From positions 1-64,000 of the forward strand of contig JAZARR010000044.1 of assembly GCA_037389465.1 (NCBI GenBank): a stretch of DNA of 64,000 nt, read 5' to 3'. Of the stretch, positions 14,201-29,300 are shown one piece after another. The notes below the pieces were generated by a model, which was given only the letters and a program-made list of their open reading frames with translations, had not been told where the DNA came from and did not search any database. How positions within the stretch are numbered: the stretch's first letter is position 1; the number at the start of each line of letters is the position of its first letter. The DNA is from Baylisascaris procyonis. Its lineage: Eukaryota; Nematoda; Chromadorea; Rhabditida; Ascarididae. The position numbers and the translations under genes were made by a program.

Positions 14201-15469
14201 TTTTCATCGCTCATAAAAATTCATATCCAATCGTATAATTACATCTTTTTAGTAACTAATTAATTTCACCATTCATCTTGTCAACAGACTTTTTATGAAA
14301 CCTATATGTTCAGCTATTGACAACTATTCGTTTATTGTTTACCTGCTGTGAGCATTATGCATCTTTAAATGTTGATTAGACATGTGTGCGCCATTTTTTT
14401 AGGGGTCTTTCTTTATACACCGACCGAAATGAATGCTGATGGAAGCATACATTGCCTCCATTATCTATCCTTTACGGTTTTTTTCCATTGTGAATGTATG
14501 TATAAGCTGCAGTAAGTAGTTGCTAAGTGAGCAAAGGTCCTTATCTTAGAGCAAATTACAGAAAGAATGGAAAATCGCTTCATCAAGTACGTCTCCTGTT
14601 GAATAGTTAGCTCATTCATGTGTCTCATGCATCAGCAAATATTATATTTGATGGATGTTTTATTTTAATGCATATTAGTGTTATTTACAACTCTGCCTAC
14701 AATCCCCAATAACAAGAGTTTTTGCAATTATAGAATCAATTTAACGATTAATTCTATAATCACCGCTGGAATCGTAACTGTTTTCTCTAAGCATAAGTAA
14801 TTAGTGATTTAGAGTTGTTTTGCAGGTCCCGCACACTAGATTCGACTTGGATAAAAAATATTTCACAAAGCAGCTTTAAATATTTTTTTCTGCAAAATCA
14901 TCACTTGATCTATCAACTGCGACAATAGAACTACATCTTAAAGCTTCATTGGGAAGGAAGTTCGGGCTATTCAAGCTGCTGCTATTATTTGTTACACTAC
15001 TGAAATTCCCGTTCTGCTGAAATATCGGGAACGATATTATATTACTATTGGTGCTGTTGATATTGACTTGATGAATTTTATTTATTTATTCTAAAATAAG
15101 CTTAAATTTGTCCTAAAATAACAACAGACGATCGGAATGCGCTTCAATTCCGTATTCAACTAGACGAACGTTTTCTGTGGGTGAAGTTCGCTGCATAACC
15201 TGATATGGTTTTGTTCCCCACAGTTTTCACATAAGTGACTTTTTATCGTTGAAGATTAGTGAATTGTACAACGATAAGCTTACCACATAAAGGTGGTAGC
15301 TTATAATCGAGTGTAAGAGCACACCTGGGAAAGTATAGCAAAACAGAAGTGTACGGCTTGTTGTGTGTGTGTGTGCGTGTGAGCGAGAAGCGCATCGTCG
15401 TTGCAGTGAGACGACGTTGCCGGAACGCTCTAAATTCGCTGTATGCGAGCGTTACGGTGATATAACCCA
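8279..15469. other. intergenic region upstream of the LDLa gene
   Basis: Seven kilobases with no supported gene. It holds homopurine or homopyrimidine islands at 10660-10735, about 10965-10985 and 12545-12600. A frame of 41 codons at 12400-12525 (YLNDYTDKWRNYILEGYSS inside it) reads like protein but has no start codon or usable 3' splice site in phase. The frame at 13876-14094 is open on both strands and not recognised. The last 150 bases before the ATG at 15470 are less AT-rich and contain GT-rich alternating sequence; this may be promoter or 5' leader, but no defined motif supports that. Confidence 0.45.
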
Positions 15470-15597
15470 ATGCGGGTTCTATTCCTGCGTCGATCCGTCG
15501 TTTTTGCTGCTTTTATTGCCTCAAGCCTGCTGTATTTTGTTCACTCGGCACCTGCTCCTAAACCAATGATGCCATCTGATTTGGACAATCTTCGAAG
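15470..15597 (+). CDS. LDLa precursor exon 1: signal peptide
   Basis: Encodes residues 1-42 plus two bases of codon 43. The ATG at 15470 is the first in frame and is preceded by CCCA. The signal peptide has an RR-rich start, a core VVFAAFIASSLLYFV and a V-x-S cleavage context at 24-26. The mature N-terminus APAPKPMMPSDLDNLR follows. The donor reads CGAAG|GTTAGT. Reading on past the donor gives a 70-residue open frame, which is intron read-through. Confidence 0.8.
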
Positions 15598-17705
15598 GTT
15601 AGTGTCTTTTAATTTCAGTATAATTTCAGTTCCTTATGAAGTTAATATCGAAGAAAATGAGGTGCGAGATATGAGAGATTAGAGCATCGTTTGAGCCTTC
15701 AGGGGCTACCTCTTTTAGACTCGCAAGAGGCACCAATCACCTTATTCCACATTTGCGCAGTTCGAAAGTGATGGTTGTAAAGTGATTTTCAATAAATATT
15801 TACATAGTACAATGTAGTGCATATGAAATGTGTGCATTCGTTTTCTTTCTTCCGTCTGGTGGAAATATCTTTTGTGCTTGTGTGTCTTCAGAATAAGTTG
15901 TGGGCCTCCAGGACAGGCCTAATTAAGAAGCTTTTATATATTAAAGCCCTTCCTTTGTTGCAAGGACGTGAAAAATGATAACCCTTCTTTCTTAGCCTAA
16001 GCTGAGCCAAAGATATGAATCTTTTTGAAAAGCTGACAGTCGGCGGATTATACAACACACACTTTAAAGTGTGGAAATGAATCTCACCTAGTAACCTTCC
16101 TTAGCGATTCCCGTTCGGCTGTTGTGCATTCATATTCAACAGGTCTTCATCTTACAATCGTCCTTTTAATTGTTCAATTGGCAAAAAAATTGCCACTGGT
16201 AAGGCGCTGTCCGAGCTGTCATTCACTAAGCCACCTTTCATTTGTTGATAGGCCTCCATCGAAGGCATTCAAACACTTTTTTAAATTATTAATGAGGAAT
16301 GATCGTGAAAAATGCAGCCTTTTCTCCATGAATGGAAGACCTGTCATCATTGTAAATCTCCGCTGATAGAAGATTAGCAGGGATGAAAGCTCCGAGGTTT
16401 CTGTTCAAGAAATGTGGTTAACTGTATTAAAATATAAATGACAAGCAAGCAAGGTGATTTGCATGGTAGCAAATATGCAAATTCGGTCACCTCTATCGGA
16501 GTTTGACGAACTTGTTCAAAAATTGGTCTGGGAGACCAAAACTTATATTCTATCGTAAATGGAGAACTCACAAGTCAGATGTGTTTAGAACATGCGTTCC
16601 GGTCGTTTTAGTTTGAAATTCTGGTCAAAGTAGTGCAAAGTTAATGACGATGGATCAGGATGGTCAAATTACGAGCAATCACTCCCAACACAAAATGTTT
16701 TTTGTGCTGAAAAATTCCTCAAGGTTGGAGATCGTGACAAATTTTTTTGATATTTGGGTGTTGTGTTTCATGGATTAGCTTGTCGTGGAGATTTGTAAGG
16801 GGGAAGTGGGGAAGCAAGAGCATAATATGGTGTTAAGTGAAGCAATTATCCGAAATTGCTTCGTGTTGATTTGACGCTCAGTGGTGATGATATGCGGGAT
16901 TCGTGGCGACAAGGTGTGCAGCAGTCGATGAGCTATAAATTTGCATAGAAATTCTCTATCAAATTCGCTCTTCTCTTTCTTTGCCTTCCTATTCAGTTTT
17001 TGCACGCTTTTGAAGAGTTCTTTGCAAAAACGTCTTATGGCGACGTCGCGTTCGTGCGTATGTGTGTGTCTGTACATATATATGTGCCCATGTGTATCTA
17101 TCTATATGTACATATATGTGCGAGAGAGAGTGCCTATCTGTCTCTCTCATAGTTTCAACAGCTGGACAGCCGATGTCGATTTATGCGTGCGGTCGAATTT
17201 GCATTTTTGGGGTCGGTTGATCGGATAGAGGGGTCGCAAAAGTGCATATCCTGCCCGCTGCTGTGGTATGCTTCTCTTCTTACTTGAATTTTCCAAAAAT
17301 TTATCATAACCGGAGTTCTCTGGTAATGTAATCTTATCTCTCACCATCACAAGTTCAGTACATATATAAAGATGATATTGGTGACGTAAAACCATATTTA
17401 GTTATGTAAACCTTTTTTTTGTGGTCAGCTGATGGAGTTGTCGCAATGGTAATCAAAATTGCAAGCTTGGTATGGCATCTGGTTTTGTAAATTGCATTAG
17501 CTTCATTGATGAAGCTCTTTTCGTTTGTTTCTGTTTAAGCTAACGTTCACTGTTTTGTGGGTTTCAACGTGAGATGAAACGGTGAGGGGTTTGGCGAGGT
17601 AAATAAGCTGCTTCCCTCCATTCGAATTGAGGCAACCATCTGGTTAACGAAGCAATCGAGGAAATTGTTGTTGCGCATGGTCTGTCTTTACTACGAACGA
17701 ATAGC

Positions 17706-17750
<45 letters not shown>

Positions 17751-20700
17751 GTTTTCAAAAATATCCTGTTCAAGGAAGGTGTTTTTTATTGAACTATAGG
17801 ACTCGGCGAGGGTTTGTATTGCGGGTGTGGTATAATGATCGTAGGATGAAATGTACTCTCGAGGCGTTAATCTGTAAAATAAACAGCGACTGCTCGGCGA
17901 TAGACAAAAAATCAAGTGGCAGTTCTGGAATGTGAACGCGCAGTGAACAGCTATCCCCACGCGTCGTCTTCTAGTACAGGGTTTTCATCTAAAACAAGTT
18001 AAGCAGCTTAAAGAACTGCTCCGCTTAGTGAAAGAAATCTGTAAGACAGATAGATATTTCCATCCATCTTCCTCTCCGTCTTTTACCTCTGTTTCCCTGT
18101 AAATATACTCCAAATGTTTTTTTTATTAGTTAAATAGGCGGTTTACCAATAAAATTGGCACTGAATGAATGATGTTGATGAATTTGCATCAAATGGCTCT
18201 TTGGTCGGCTCATCTTCGAGCATATACATGAAGACAGCCATGTTTTCATTTATAAGAATATTTACGATACGATGTTCAATAGGCGCTTTGTTTTATTTTA
18301 AGCATTATGTAGTCGTCGATCACTTAATAGAACTCCTTGCGTACGTTAAGGCCAATAATAGCTTCAGAGCGTCTTTAGAAACATCTCTACAAATTATTGA
18401 GCTTATTTCCTTTTCTTTCAGCATAAGTTTTGCAATCTCAGCATGTTTGCTTCTTATGCAAATTTCCCATGGGGATAGTATTGAGCATAGACGATGTGAT
18501 TACTCTCTGCTGAAAATGAGCCATGCCAACCTAAAATTGTTGAATGTTATCATCAATCACTTTCGCCGGAAAATTTAATGCCCAAACTTCGTATCGTATT
18601 TCAGTATTCTTATTTTATTTAGAAGTGGATAAATGGGAGGAACTATAATTCTATGTTCGTGACGATCTCGCAAAAGTTTTTGTGAAAAGGGCTTTTACTC
18701 TAAGGGTTGGTGGTATTTTCATATCTTATTTTCCCTTCTCTAATTCTTTATGCTCTCTTCTTTCCGCACATTATCTGAATTTTTTAAAGGTTGCCATTGT
18801 CGACCTCCCCACTGTCTTCCACCTCTTCCGCTCCATTCTGTTACACCCCACATCAATTCCTGTTGCCACTGCTTTCACATTTCACTAATCAAAATTAATA
18901 TCATTGAAGCACGAGTACGCATAATATTCAAAAACGATACTTTTATTTTTTTAAACAATAATATTGTCCAGAAGAAATTTGCTAAGAGAGCAAAAAGTGG
19001 TGTCTTCAGTTCAATTTTAATGTTGCACGTTTTCTATATGTTGTTGAGTAGATTACTAGGGTTGCTTGATACGAGATTAAATTTTCAATTTTTCTTCACA
19101 TTAGATTAATAATCAGTAGGCAATTATTGCAAATACGCCTCGAGATCTGTTTATGCAATCAACAATGAGCCAATGAGGTTTGCAATTACTGGTGTTGATA
19201 TATCGTAATCAAATCTGTAGGTAAGTTATATATCATAATGTATAGATTATTTTCATTCAGTCCATTTTATGCAGAAATTGGGAGAGCAAATCTGAGTTAG
19301 TGGATATTTTTATTTTAGAAAAGCCCTAATTCAATCTCAAATCTTTTATGGTTGAATACAAAAAGTGACCAGTCAGGTTTGTTTTGTGTGGACAACCACC
19401 GCTTTGATGAATGTTTAACAAATAAATGAACAAACGAATTTGCACAGAAAATTATCGTTATTTACTCACATTCACATTAATAGTTCAATATTATTAATGA
19501 TTGGTGTGTGCGCATACACACGCATGTGCGCACATACGCACATATGCACATAAATTTGAACACATATACGCACATACAGCGGCAATTATAAATGACGGCG
19601 ATGATCGTTCATTTGAAGTTTGCAAGGTGTAATCGTTTGATTCATTGCCTATCCCCTATGCATTCCAATTCTGATGTCACTGATAATGAATGTCTGATAC
19701 TGAGAAATTAGGAAAGCGAAAACGTCACACTTATTCACTGCACCATTATTCGATCATATAACGATGTTTTTATTTAGTGGGAATGTGAATGTCATTTCAT
19801 TTAGGGTGGAGTGGCATTGCATTATGCATGGAATTTGGTGCATATTCTGCATTCTTTTACTTGCCACATTTTTCCACAGTTCACAAGAGGGAGTCCTCAA
19901 TTCTCTTTCCTCGTAGGTCTTGTTCTTATACGTCATCTTTTTATTCATACAATTTAGCAGAAATGCCTATAAGCATATGTTTATTGCCTTTTATTTATAA
20001 AATTTTCATAAAACTCGCGCATATATAGGAGTGACTGAAATAAATGTATTCAAATTCTGTGGTAAAAATATTGAGGTAGGAAAGAAGGGGCGATTTTTTA
20101 ATATACAACAGTGTTTCGATTGCATAAAATAAAGCATTATTAGGGATGTTCCACTATTTCTGACTACGCTTGTTGAAGTACTCTAAACCACAAGATGTTT
20201 TTTCGTTGGCCTCTGTTTTTTCGTGGGCCTCTTTGACACGCTTCTCTATCTGCCTTCTCCATTGGGAAAAAAGGTAAACGTGTGAGCTGCTTAGGAACCA
20301 GGTTAAATAGCGTAGTATCTAAAAAAAAAAATATGCAGACTAACAAATCTGTTCTCTGCTTTGCGAGGAATGTGAACTGTAAAAACATGTCTAGCTCTTC
20401 TTTCCTGTCTAAGTACTTATTCCTTTTATAAATCATTGCTTACCTGTTGACTCATGATCTCTACTCGCTAGTGGGAGCTTCTCTTCTATACGTTGAAAAA
20501 AAAAAATAGCGGAGAAGAAATGAGCATAATAATGACTAGCAATAAAAACCATTTCAACCAACCGAAAAGTTCTCAAGAATTTTCAAATTTCATGCATATG
20601 CAAATATGGGCATCTGCAAATTTGCACTTACAAAGTGCGTTATGATGTCATCACGTCTCTTTTATGCAAATTTATGCATTTACCTGTTTGCTCGTGCGAC

Positions 20701-22283
20701 TGAAAGGGGCTAACGCACCGGATGCGCTGTTTTATTTCAATCTCATTTTCCTTGGGCTTTTGTCGATTGTACTGTTATTACAGTTAAACCCTATAATATT
20801 CTTAAGGAAGTTGTTCTTGAGAAAATGCTTCTACAGTTTACTCGCTAATTTCATCATCACCATCTCTATTGCGCTCTCCCTCCCCGTTCACTGTCCCCCC
20901 TATTGTCGTTCTCATCTCCCCTCCCCTTCCTCCCCATCCCCAGACACCCATCTTTTTTCCAAAATTCTGGAGACTTTTTAAGATTCCGGGGTGCATAATT
21001 CCAAATGCTATCAAAAAACAACATCATAGGATGGCAATACAAGACAGAGAAGGTTGAACGATGAAAAAAGATCAACGACAATCAAATTCGGAACAACACG
21101 TTTCTATATCGTTTCGTTCTGTCGCCTGTCGAAATCAGTTGGCATTTACGAATGTGTTACCGTAACGCAAGCCGGTTTTTGGGTCAATAGGTTTTGCATT
21201 GCATTATGCAGAGTTGGGATCGGAGTTAGATCTGAACAGTTTGGAGCTCTTACTTGGAGCATTTCAGAATTATTGAGCTCCAACGTTAGAGATGTGAAAA
21301 TTATCCGACTATAACAAGTACTCCGTCCATGTTTCCCTTCACGCATTGGAATTTAAAAGTGATAGCACTGAAATCTCGGAAAGAATGCAACCTTAGCCTA
21401 ACTTAAGATTAAATGTCGTGCGAAGAGAATTGAGGTGAACTTCGATTAATTGAAATAGGAAAATGTGCTTCTTGCAAAGTAATATTTTATTGCCTAATGT
21501 AAAGGTGTGTTTAATTACTGATCGCCGAGTTCATTAGCCATTCGATTATGGAGATTTCGGTATTGACTATAAATTATTATAACGGAGACAGCCAACGGGT
21601 GTGCTTTTTTGTGAATTTGGGTTCGAGAAATGCACTACGGTGACGTAATCTATATGCACACACATATATCTGTGCGTATTCTCTTCTCTTTGCCTGTTAG
21701 ATAATTTCGAAGTCCCGAAATACTAGAGCTAGGTTTACAAATCTACCTGCAGTATAAGATGGCTTAACTCTCCCACTCCACGCCTCCATCCAAGGCATTT
21801 TTAAGCTCATTGACCAAACTCGAAATGAGTTATAAGCATTTATGCATGATTAAAAGTTTGTATACAAATTGTGACCACTCGAGTGCAGAATAACGAATAT
21901 TTTATGGAAGACTACTTTAAGAGTGCTATTGTGAATCTTATATTGACAACTTGTGAAATTGATAGGTCTGATAAGTGGAATGCAAAATCGTATAACGGCC
22001 TTTCGGATGCGCATTTTTTTTTAATGCAGTCGGTGTTTATTTTGCTGCCCTATGGATGGCAGAGAGAACAACACACACCGAAAACGTTCGGCGTCTAAAC
22101 AATCAGCACGTAAACTGAACGTTTTAGCGCATCAATTAAGTGGATTTTTGTTTATGTTAACCTTAGAGCTATTTCTGGAAGCGAGAGCAAATAATTTAGA
22201 AGAGAAAACGTTAAGAAGTCATATTGAACTATTGTGCCCTGAATATTCGGGCGGTGCAGGCATATATATCTGGGTATTATATA

Positions 22284-22361
<78 letters not shown>

Positions 22362-25300
22362 AAATATGATCCATAGATCAAAAACGGTAAAAGTGTTGTA
22401 CTGAGATAATACTGACGTGCAGTCCTTTATGTGCACAACATTACTGTAGACCCAGATGAATGGGTGCTCTGGGAATATATTGATTACTTATCACTCATTG
22501 CCTTTCGGAGATTGGAGATGTTTTGAAATTCAAATCATAATATCAGTTGTAAAATTTGATCTCGAACTTTTAAGGTTTGCACTTTTGCATGAAGTCAGAA
22601 AAGTGTAAAATTAGAGTTTGAATCTTCCTCTATAGATTCACGCATGATTTTTTTCACATATATTCTATTTTACATATAAACTCGACGAATAATTTGAAAA
22701 AGTGCAAAGTTTGATTTACATATCGAGCATTAAACAACGTTGGCGCTGAGATGGTGAATTATACCTATACCTAATATTATACGTAAATAAATTTCCATAT
22801 CTTCTAATTCGTTGTTAAAATTTTTTTGGGGTGAATTTTTGTTTTTTGTCCTCAACTTTTCGATGTTAACGCCCATGAGTCTGTCTGTATTCATATTTAA
22901 AAACTCGTACTTCGTTCATATTTTATTCAAATACTCATTTCTTTTTACTTCGACCAAGTTTTGATTTCAATATTCTGTTAAATGAGAGAATGACATTGTT
23001 GTCGAGTCAACCATTAGCAAGTTCACTAGATATGATCTATTCTCTCCCTTTTAGATCTGAATCTATCGAATATTTCGACACATTTGTATGTCAAAGATTG
23101 ATGCTCATGTTTACTACTATAAAAATTCGATTCTGTGATTTCGAATCTTCTTAATTATAATCAATAATGGCGTAGGCAGACCCGTTGAATAAGTTGGGCA
23201 ATGTTAGTTGCATTTGTTGCATCGAAACGATCTTGTATCTTCATTCCTTTCAACGATATTTTATCGTTTTCGCTTTAAACGAAGTCTTTGTCTTTATAGT
23301 TTCCTTTTCCGATTGATTTTGATTCAGCGATCTTCACTGTCGCATTTTAGTAAGGTGGCTTTGCTAATTAAATATAGATTACAATGCGTAAATAATATAG
23401 AGTCTTTTTGTTGTCTTGCGTATGTCTAAATTCATCTTTAATCATCCATATTTTCTTGAATATAGACTCTGTTAAATAGAGACTTCTTTGGAGGACTTGT
23501 TCTTATGAAATCAGACTTTAAAGAACCTTCATCCATTCTCTTGCAGAGAAACTTTTTCCTGAGTAGTTGCTCTCTTTCGTGTTAGTCGAAAGAGTTGTTG
23601 ATAGTGAAAAGTCATTCAGCGGAGCCATTAAAAAAAAATGGCTTCACAACTCTTACATTGCCACGCAGCATCAATTCTTTTTTATTTAAATACTCTGTGA
23701 CGTTAATTAACAACAACCTATGTAATTTGAGGGCAAAACAACAATAAATCCGTAAAAATATAAAGTTCTTGCCGTTTGCAGAGCCTTATTCCTAAATATA
23801 AGCCCTGTTCGGGATCAGTAAGAATAGAGACCGTAAATCTCCAATTGAAGGAGACATGGTGGACCACAAAATTTTCCGTTGAACGGAACCCGATATCTGT
23901 TTCTCTTACTATCGTCGATCGGCTTGCATTATCGCTGTTCTGCAGTTTGCGTACGCCGTATTTCCACGCACCAAAATGCATTATAGCGGAGCTTTGTCTG
24001 TCTGTCCGTCTGTCGATCCAATAGTTTCAACTCAGAAATCACTAAGTGTTGGAGTTACGAGCATTTATAGTTGTAATCCGCACCACAGAATGACACGCAC
24101 GCCAATTTCTACTTCATTCATCAAATGCGAATTGCAGGCGTTCGAATGTACTCTGAAGTTACGTGCACTTTGCAATCAATTATGTCGTTTTTTACACTGC
24201 CAATGAAACGTAAAAAACAAATCTTTTATAGATTTGTACAATTGGTCTCTTTCGTTGAAATATGAATGTGTTTCTGTGCATATTTTATTTCTTTGACTGT
24301 AACAGTATAAGGCCTTCGAGGCGTTTGCGCTTGTGTGTGTTCATATGTGTGTCTATGTGTTATTGCCTTTAACTTTATTTGTTGTCCTATCACGAGAGTA
24401 ATCGTTGGATTCACCTTAAGCGGAACAACTGTCCTTTCTCATATTGAATGTTGTTGAACCAAGCGAGGCTTAGAGTCCATTGAAGCAATGGTTGAGTGTA
24501 ACTATGGTTAGCTGTAAAATTCATCATTTCAATGCACAGTTGAAACAGTAATGTGAAGTAGCTCAACATTGAGAAAGATCGGTAGCTTCTCTTGAGCAAC
24601 CTTCTCCTCCCCCTCCACCATCCGCTTCTAACCCTTCTAACCTCGTAGTTTCTTTTCGGATATTCGCCTATTGGAAGGAGATGAGAAAAACATTGGGCAA
24701 AGGAAACTGAAAACTGCATAAAAACGCAAAATAAGTTCAAATTCGAAGAGAAGATTAGTGATGATAGTTGTATCAGTTGGCGATCTCTTCATGATTGATT
24801 CGTCAACTTGTGTGGCAATGTATACCAAATTGTCAAGCTGGGCTGGAGGAAAAGGAGAGTTCATATATGTATTTTGTACTCATCTTGATCTATTGTCTAA
24901 TCCAAAAAATGAACGTTTATCTCTTTTGATGTGTCGAGAATACTGCTCTTTCTTTCGTGTTTAGGTATTTGATAGCCCCCGGCAACTCTCTAGTTCGAAT
25001 AACATCACATAAGCGAGATCGTGAAGATGGATGTAGTAGTAGTTCCTCTGATCGTCTTTAGCACTTGTTTTATAAATTCCTTCTCGACTAATGTTTTTGC
25101 ATTTTAAGCTTTTTTTGATAACTGATAAGGCTACTGATATTATCGTAATGACAAGCCTTTATTGCGTTTCTGCTTACGCCAGCAACGACCTTTATATTCT
25201 GAACTCTTATTCCTATGTTTTATTGGCTAATTTTCTGTTTCCTTATAAAACTTCTTAGGTGTTTCAAGTAAAGGATATCAGTAGCAAAATACTGATCATA

Positions 25301-26242
25301 TTTGCACTTAACAGCTAAAAAACTCGCTCCTGCCTGAAAATATTCCCATCTTATTCACTCCTCCTTCCCCCCCCAGCCCCCAATCCCATTTCTTTCTTCA
25401 TGTGCCTCTCCCAGCTTTCCGTCATTTTCTTCACAAGCGGTGGTTCATTGGAACCACTATAATATTGCAATTTCAGTTTCTACCAAATTAGGACGCATAA
25501 TTTTTGTGCTGTTCTGGAATGTATTGTGAGGGAGACTATGGTGATTCTTTCGAGCGTTCATTAATGAGTCGATTAGTATTGTTCACTTTTGGCAATAAAT
25601 GCTCTCGCAGATAATTAAAGAAACGAATAGATAAAACAGATTTCAATGAGGAAAGGAGAGGAAAGACTGATAAAGAAAGAGAGAGTGATTATAAAGCTCA
25701 AGATTTGCAGTTCGTATCGTCATTTCTATAGTAGTTGCATCGTTTAGAGACATATCACCACATATCGTTTGGATCACATTAATGAATAACGTAGTGATTA
25801 TTGCCTACTCATACACATTCTTGTGTGATTTTTGGTTCCTTAATCTCTTATGATATGTACCAAAATGGAGGTGGCGACGGAATACTATAGGTTTGAAAGC
25901 AACGACCATAAGGGGGAGGAGGGGGTTAGGGAAATGTTGATGAATTGAAGAGGTCACCGTTTGACATAATTATATTTCGTTGGGTGTACAGCCGATATCC
26001 AATATGATTTTATGGAGCATTTGCACCGTCATGATTGAAATTAAAATACTTTAATTTTTTTAACGCTTCATCTAAATAATGCGTTAATTCTTCATCACTT
26101 TAAAGTCTACATTAGTGTTGACTTAGTGCGAAAACGATACAGTTAGGTTACTTTATTGGGTGAAAATTGCATCCAATAACGTGAGTTTTTCTCGAATGGA
26201 AAATTTAAAATTCAGGAGTGAATAATTTTAAAGGGTTCACTT

Positions 26243-26336
<94 letters not shown>

Positions 26337-29300
26337 CTGTTAAAGAGTTTTTTAAGCTGCAATCGATGGCTTGCCAATTCATTCTAAAATTTTATTTTGC
26401 AAATTTAAAACGACTCTGGCAAGCATCATAAGAACGTCGCTAAAAATTAAACCTATTGGCCTGAAAAAAGTAACCCAAAATGTGTTTCAATTACTTGACA
26501 ACCATAAAATATATCACCGTTTAGCATATGCGAATACGTATAATTTAAAGTTTTAATCTGGTTATGTGCTATATATCTGTTACAGCAATTTTAATACGAG
26601 TTCTTCTAAATGAATAATCTGTTGTATTCTTCATGTAGCTGCGTCATTGAACTAAACTATGCTAGGACAACCGGTGATTATAATTCACCCTATGGATAGA
26701 TCAGAGATTGCAACTGAAGGAAACATGTCTAAACGGGCGCGCATTGTAATTAAGAAATTTTATGCATCTACTTTAACGGCTCATAGATTGAAACGTCCGT
26801 ATAACAAACACACAGACAGATATAGACAGGCTCGTAAACAAACAGACAGTTGAGAGGCACAAGCACAGTGGCCCTCTAATATCGTGTAGCATATGTCTTG
26901 ATATTCTAAGGCGTTTTGAAACCAAAACCGGGACGTTTTTCCAAACGCATCTCAGCTTGTTGTTGAAACTCCACTTCTGCCTAAAATCGTAGACCTTTTT
27001 TTCGTTGATCCTAAGAGTGATATTGCCTATTTTCGGATGAATTGTTTATCGATTCGATGACCGATCATTCAATTTACAGATCGATTGCTGTGTTACGTGA
27101 AGCAGTGGGCAACTCGATTGCTGACGCAGCATTGCACCGGCCATCCTCACAGGTCGGTTTGTTTGTTTGTTATTGGTGGTGGTATTATCATTATTGCTAT
27201 TTAGGGGGAACGACGAATATACGACAAACATGAAGTTTTATCTGACGTGACGATCAACGTGCAAAATGACACATTCCTTAAAATACATTCGACAACATCT
27301 CATCGCCAACACGTAGCACATCGTTTTGCTTTCGAATGAACTCCAAACTATTTCTTAAGTCGATCGGAAATGAATGAACGATGTTAGATTAACGCTTGAA
27401 TTATTATGCAAATACGTTAATTTAGCAACTAAATGAATGACCAATGAGTGACTACTGAGCGAATTGTAAGTAAATATAGGACTTTATGTAGAAATGCGCA
27501 TTCGAAAGATAGTCTTTGCAGATACACTCCTACTTACACAATAAGAAAGCACATATACAAATAAATACGCAGCTCTTCGGTTGGTCAACTGAAAAGAAAA
27601 ATCTGTTCGAGGACTCCTAGATGTTAAATATTTGGAACTGCTTTCGATAGACACTATCCAATTTTCATGGTCTGGAATACCTCTAATGACACATATTCAC
27701 CTAGGGCAACTATTAATGCGTGCAAACTTGAGTAACATTCGTTGTTACAAATATTATCTTTCAAAAGTTTTTTTTCAAAAAAAAAAAATGAACTCTAAAT
27801 TTTACTCTATTTAAATGATGAATACAACGATAAATGCACATAATTCTGCCAATATATCGATTGCATAGATTATCGGGGATTCCATAGTTCGTTATTTAAT
27901 TTTTCACTTCTCCATATTTAATTATTTCACCGAATTTAAAATTGCAATTTCTGTTGCAACAAGTTAGATAAAACCAATAATACATTTTTATAATTTATTG
28001 TCGAATAGACAACACGACATGTGATATGAGGGAAAAATTGCACATGAATTAGGCGTGCGAAAAAAAAAACAATAAATATATTCATCGCTTAGGTGCCTGA
28101 GGTAACTGTGGCGGAGCGCTAACGGAGTTCCAATTGAAAACTTCCTTTCATCTGCAGTTGTTGAAATCTCATCTCCGAATTGATAAATCTTGAGTCAAAC
28201 AATTCTACGAATTATTTACTACGCGATTTGTGAGCTAAAATTTGAGAAAAATTCAACCGATTTGTGCAATTCAAAAACTTTCAACTAATATTGACATCTA
28301 AAGAAGCTTATATTGGAGTGGAAAGTGAAAGATTCATTAAAGGAATATATTTACTCATTTACCAACCTAATAGATGCAAATCTTTCTCGAAAATTATTTC
28401 ATTTGAATATAATGTTAAATTCGATCACTTTAAAAATTTATGAAAATGTTCAATGAAACGTCTTAACAGTAGAACGATCAACAAAACCCGTTCAATATAC
28501 TCTCACATCTATTTTATGAATAAAAAAAAACGAAACAAAAAACCATGATGAAACATCGAAAGCGATTAACATTAAGATGCATCATGATCAATCTAACCGT
28601 TGAATGAACACCTTTTTTTGGAATCTGATGTTCGAAAAGTGCATAAACGCACACAAAAAAATGCACTCATTTCTTTTCTATCTGTATCTCCATCTTTGTC
28701 ACCTGTTACTTTGTCCCACTCTTATCGGTCTTTCACTCTTTTTTCCTCATTCCTTTCGAATGAGCAAAACGCATACTAAAATATTTTGATGCTAGAAGTC
28801 AGATATAATTGCTTAACAAAACAACATCTAAAGAGGGAAAGAAAAATTTGAATAGAAATGTAGCTGTCAAAAATTTTTGAAGAAATCTTTGAGCAATTTA
28901 TTCTCTCTTATGTTCGATCGATAGTTAATCGCATTCGCTGCTTTTTTTGCACTTTTTTTTACATACGTGAGCCATGAGATGTCGCGTCTGTGTCTGTGTG
29001 TCTGCAGGTTGTGCATGTCTGTTGGGGGATTTCATCTCTCCAAAGAGGAGACCTGCATCGATGAAATTTAGGTGCGCATAATGTTGATGTTTAGATAATT
29101 TTCCATGGGGAATTTCTTCAAATTAATCATCCTCCAAAAGAGTTAAGTGCGTTTTATTTACTTCGAATCATAAAATTTCGTTGCATTAGTGGATTGATTC
29201 ATCTTTACTTTATTTAACATTGAATGCGTTTATATTCGTTTAAAATTTTAAATTTAAATGCTTTTGCAACGTGTGGGGCTTTCATTTTTCGCCGGTTAAG

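Noticed and set aside
22152..22436. Proteins of repeated Tyr-Ile on either strand across (TA)n tracts (also near 17564, 31516, 33283)
   Set aside because: Translation of alternating AT gives YIYIYI in any suitable frame. No conserved sequence flanks them.
24411..24740. 109-codon minus ORF
   Set aside because: It crosses a C/T-rich island, which gives the Arg/Trp-rich stretch; no motif and no splice support.
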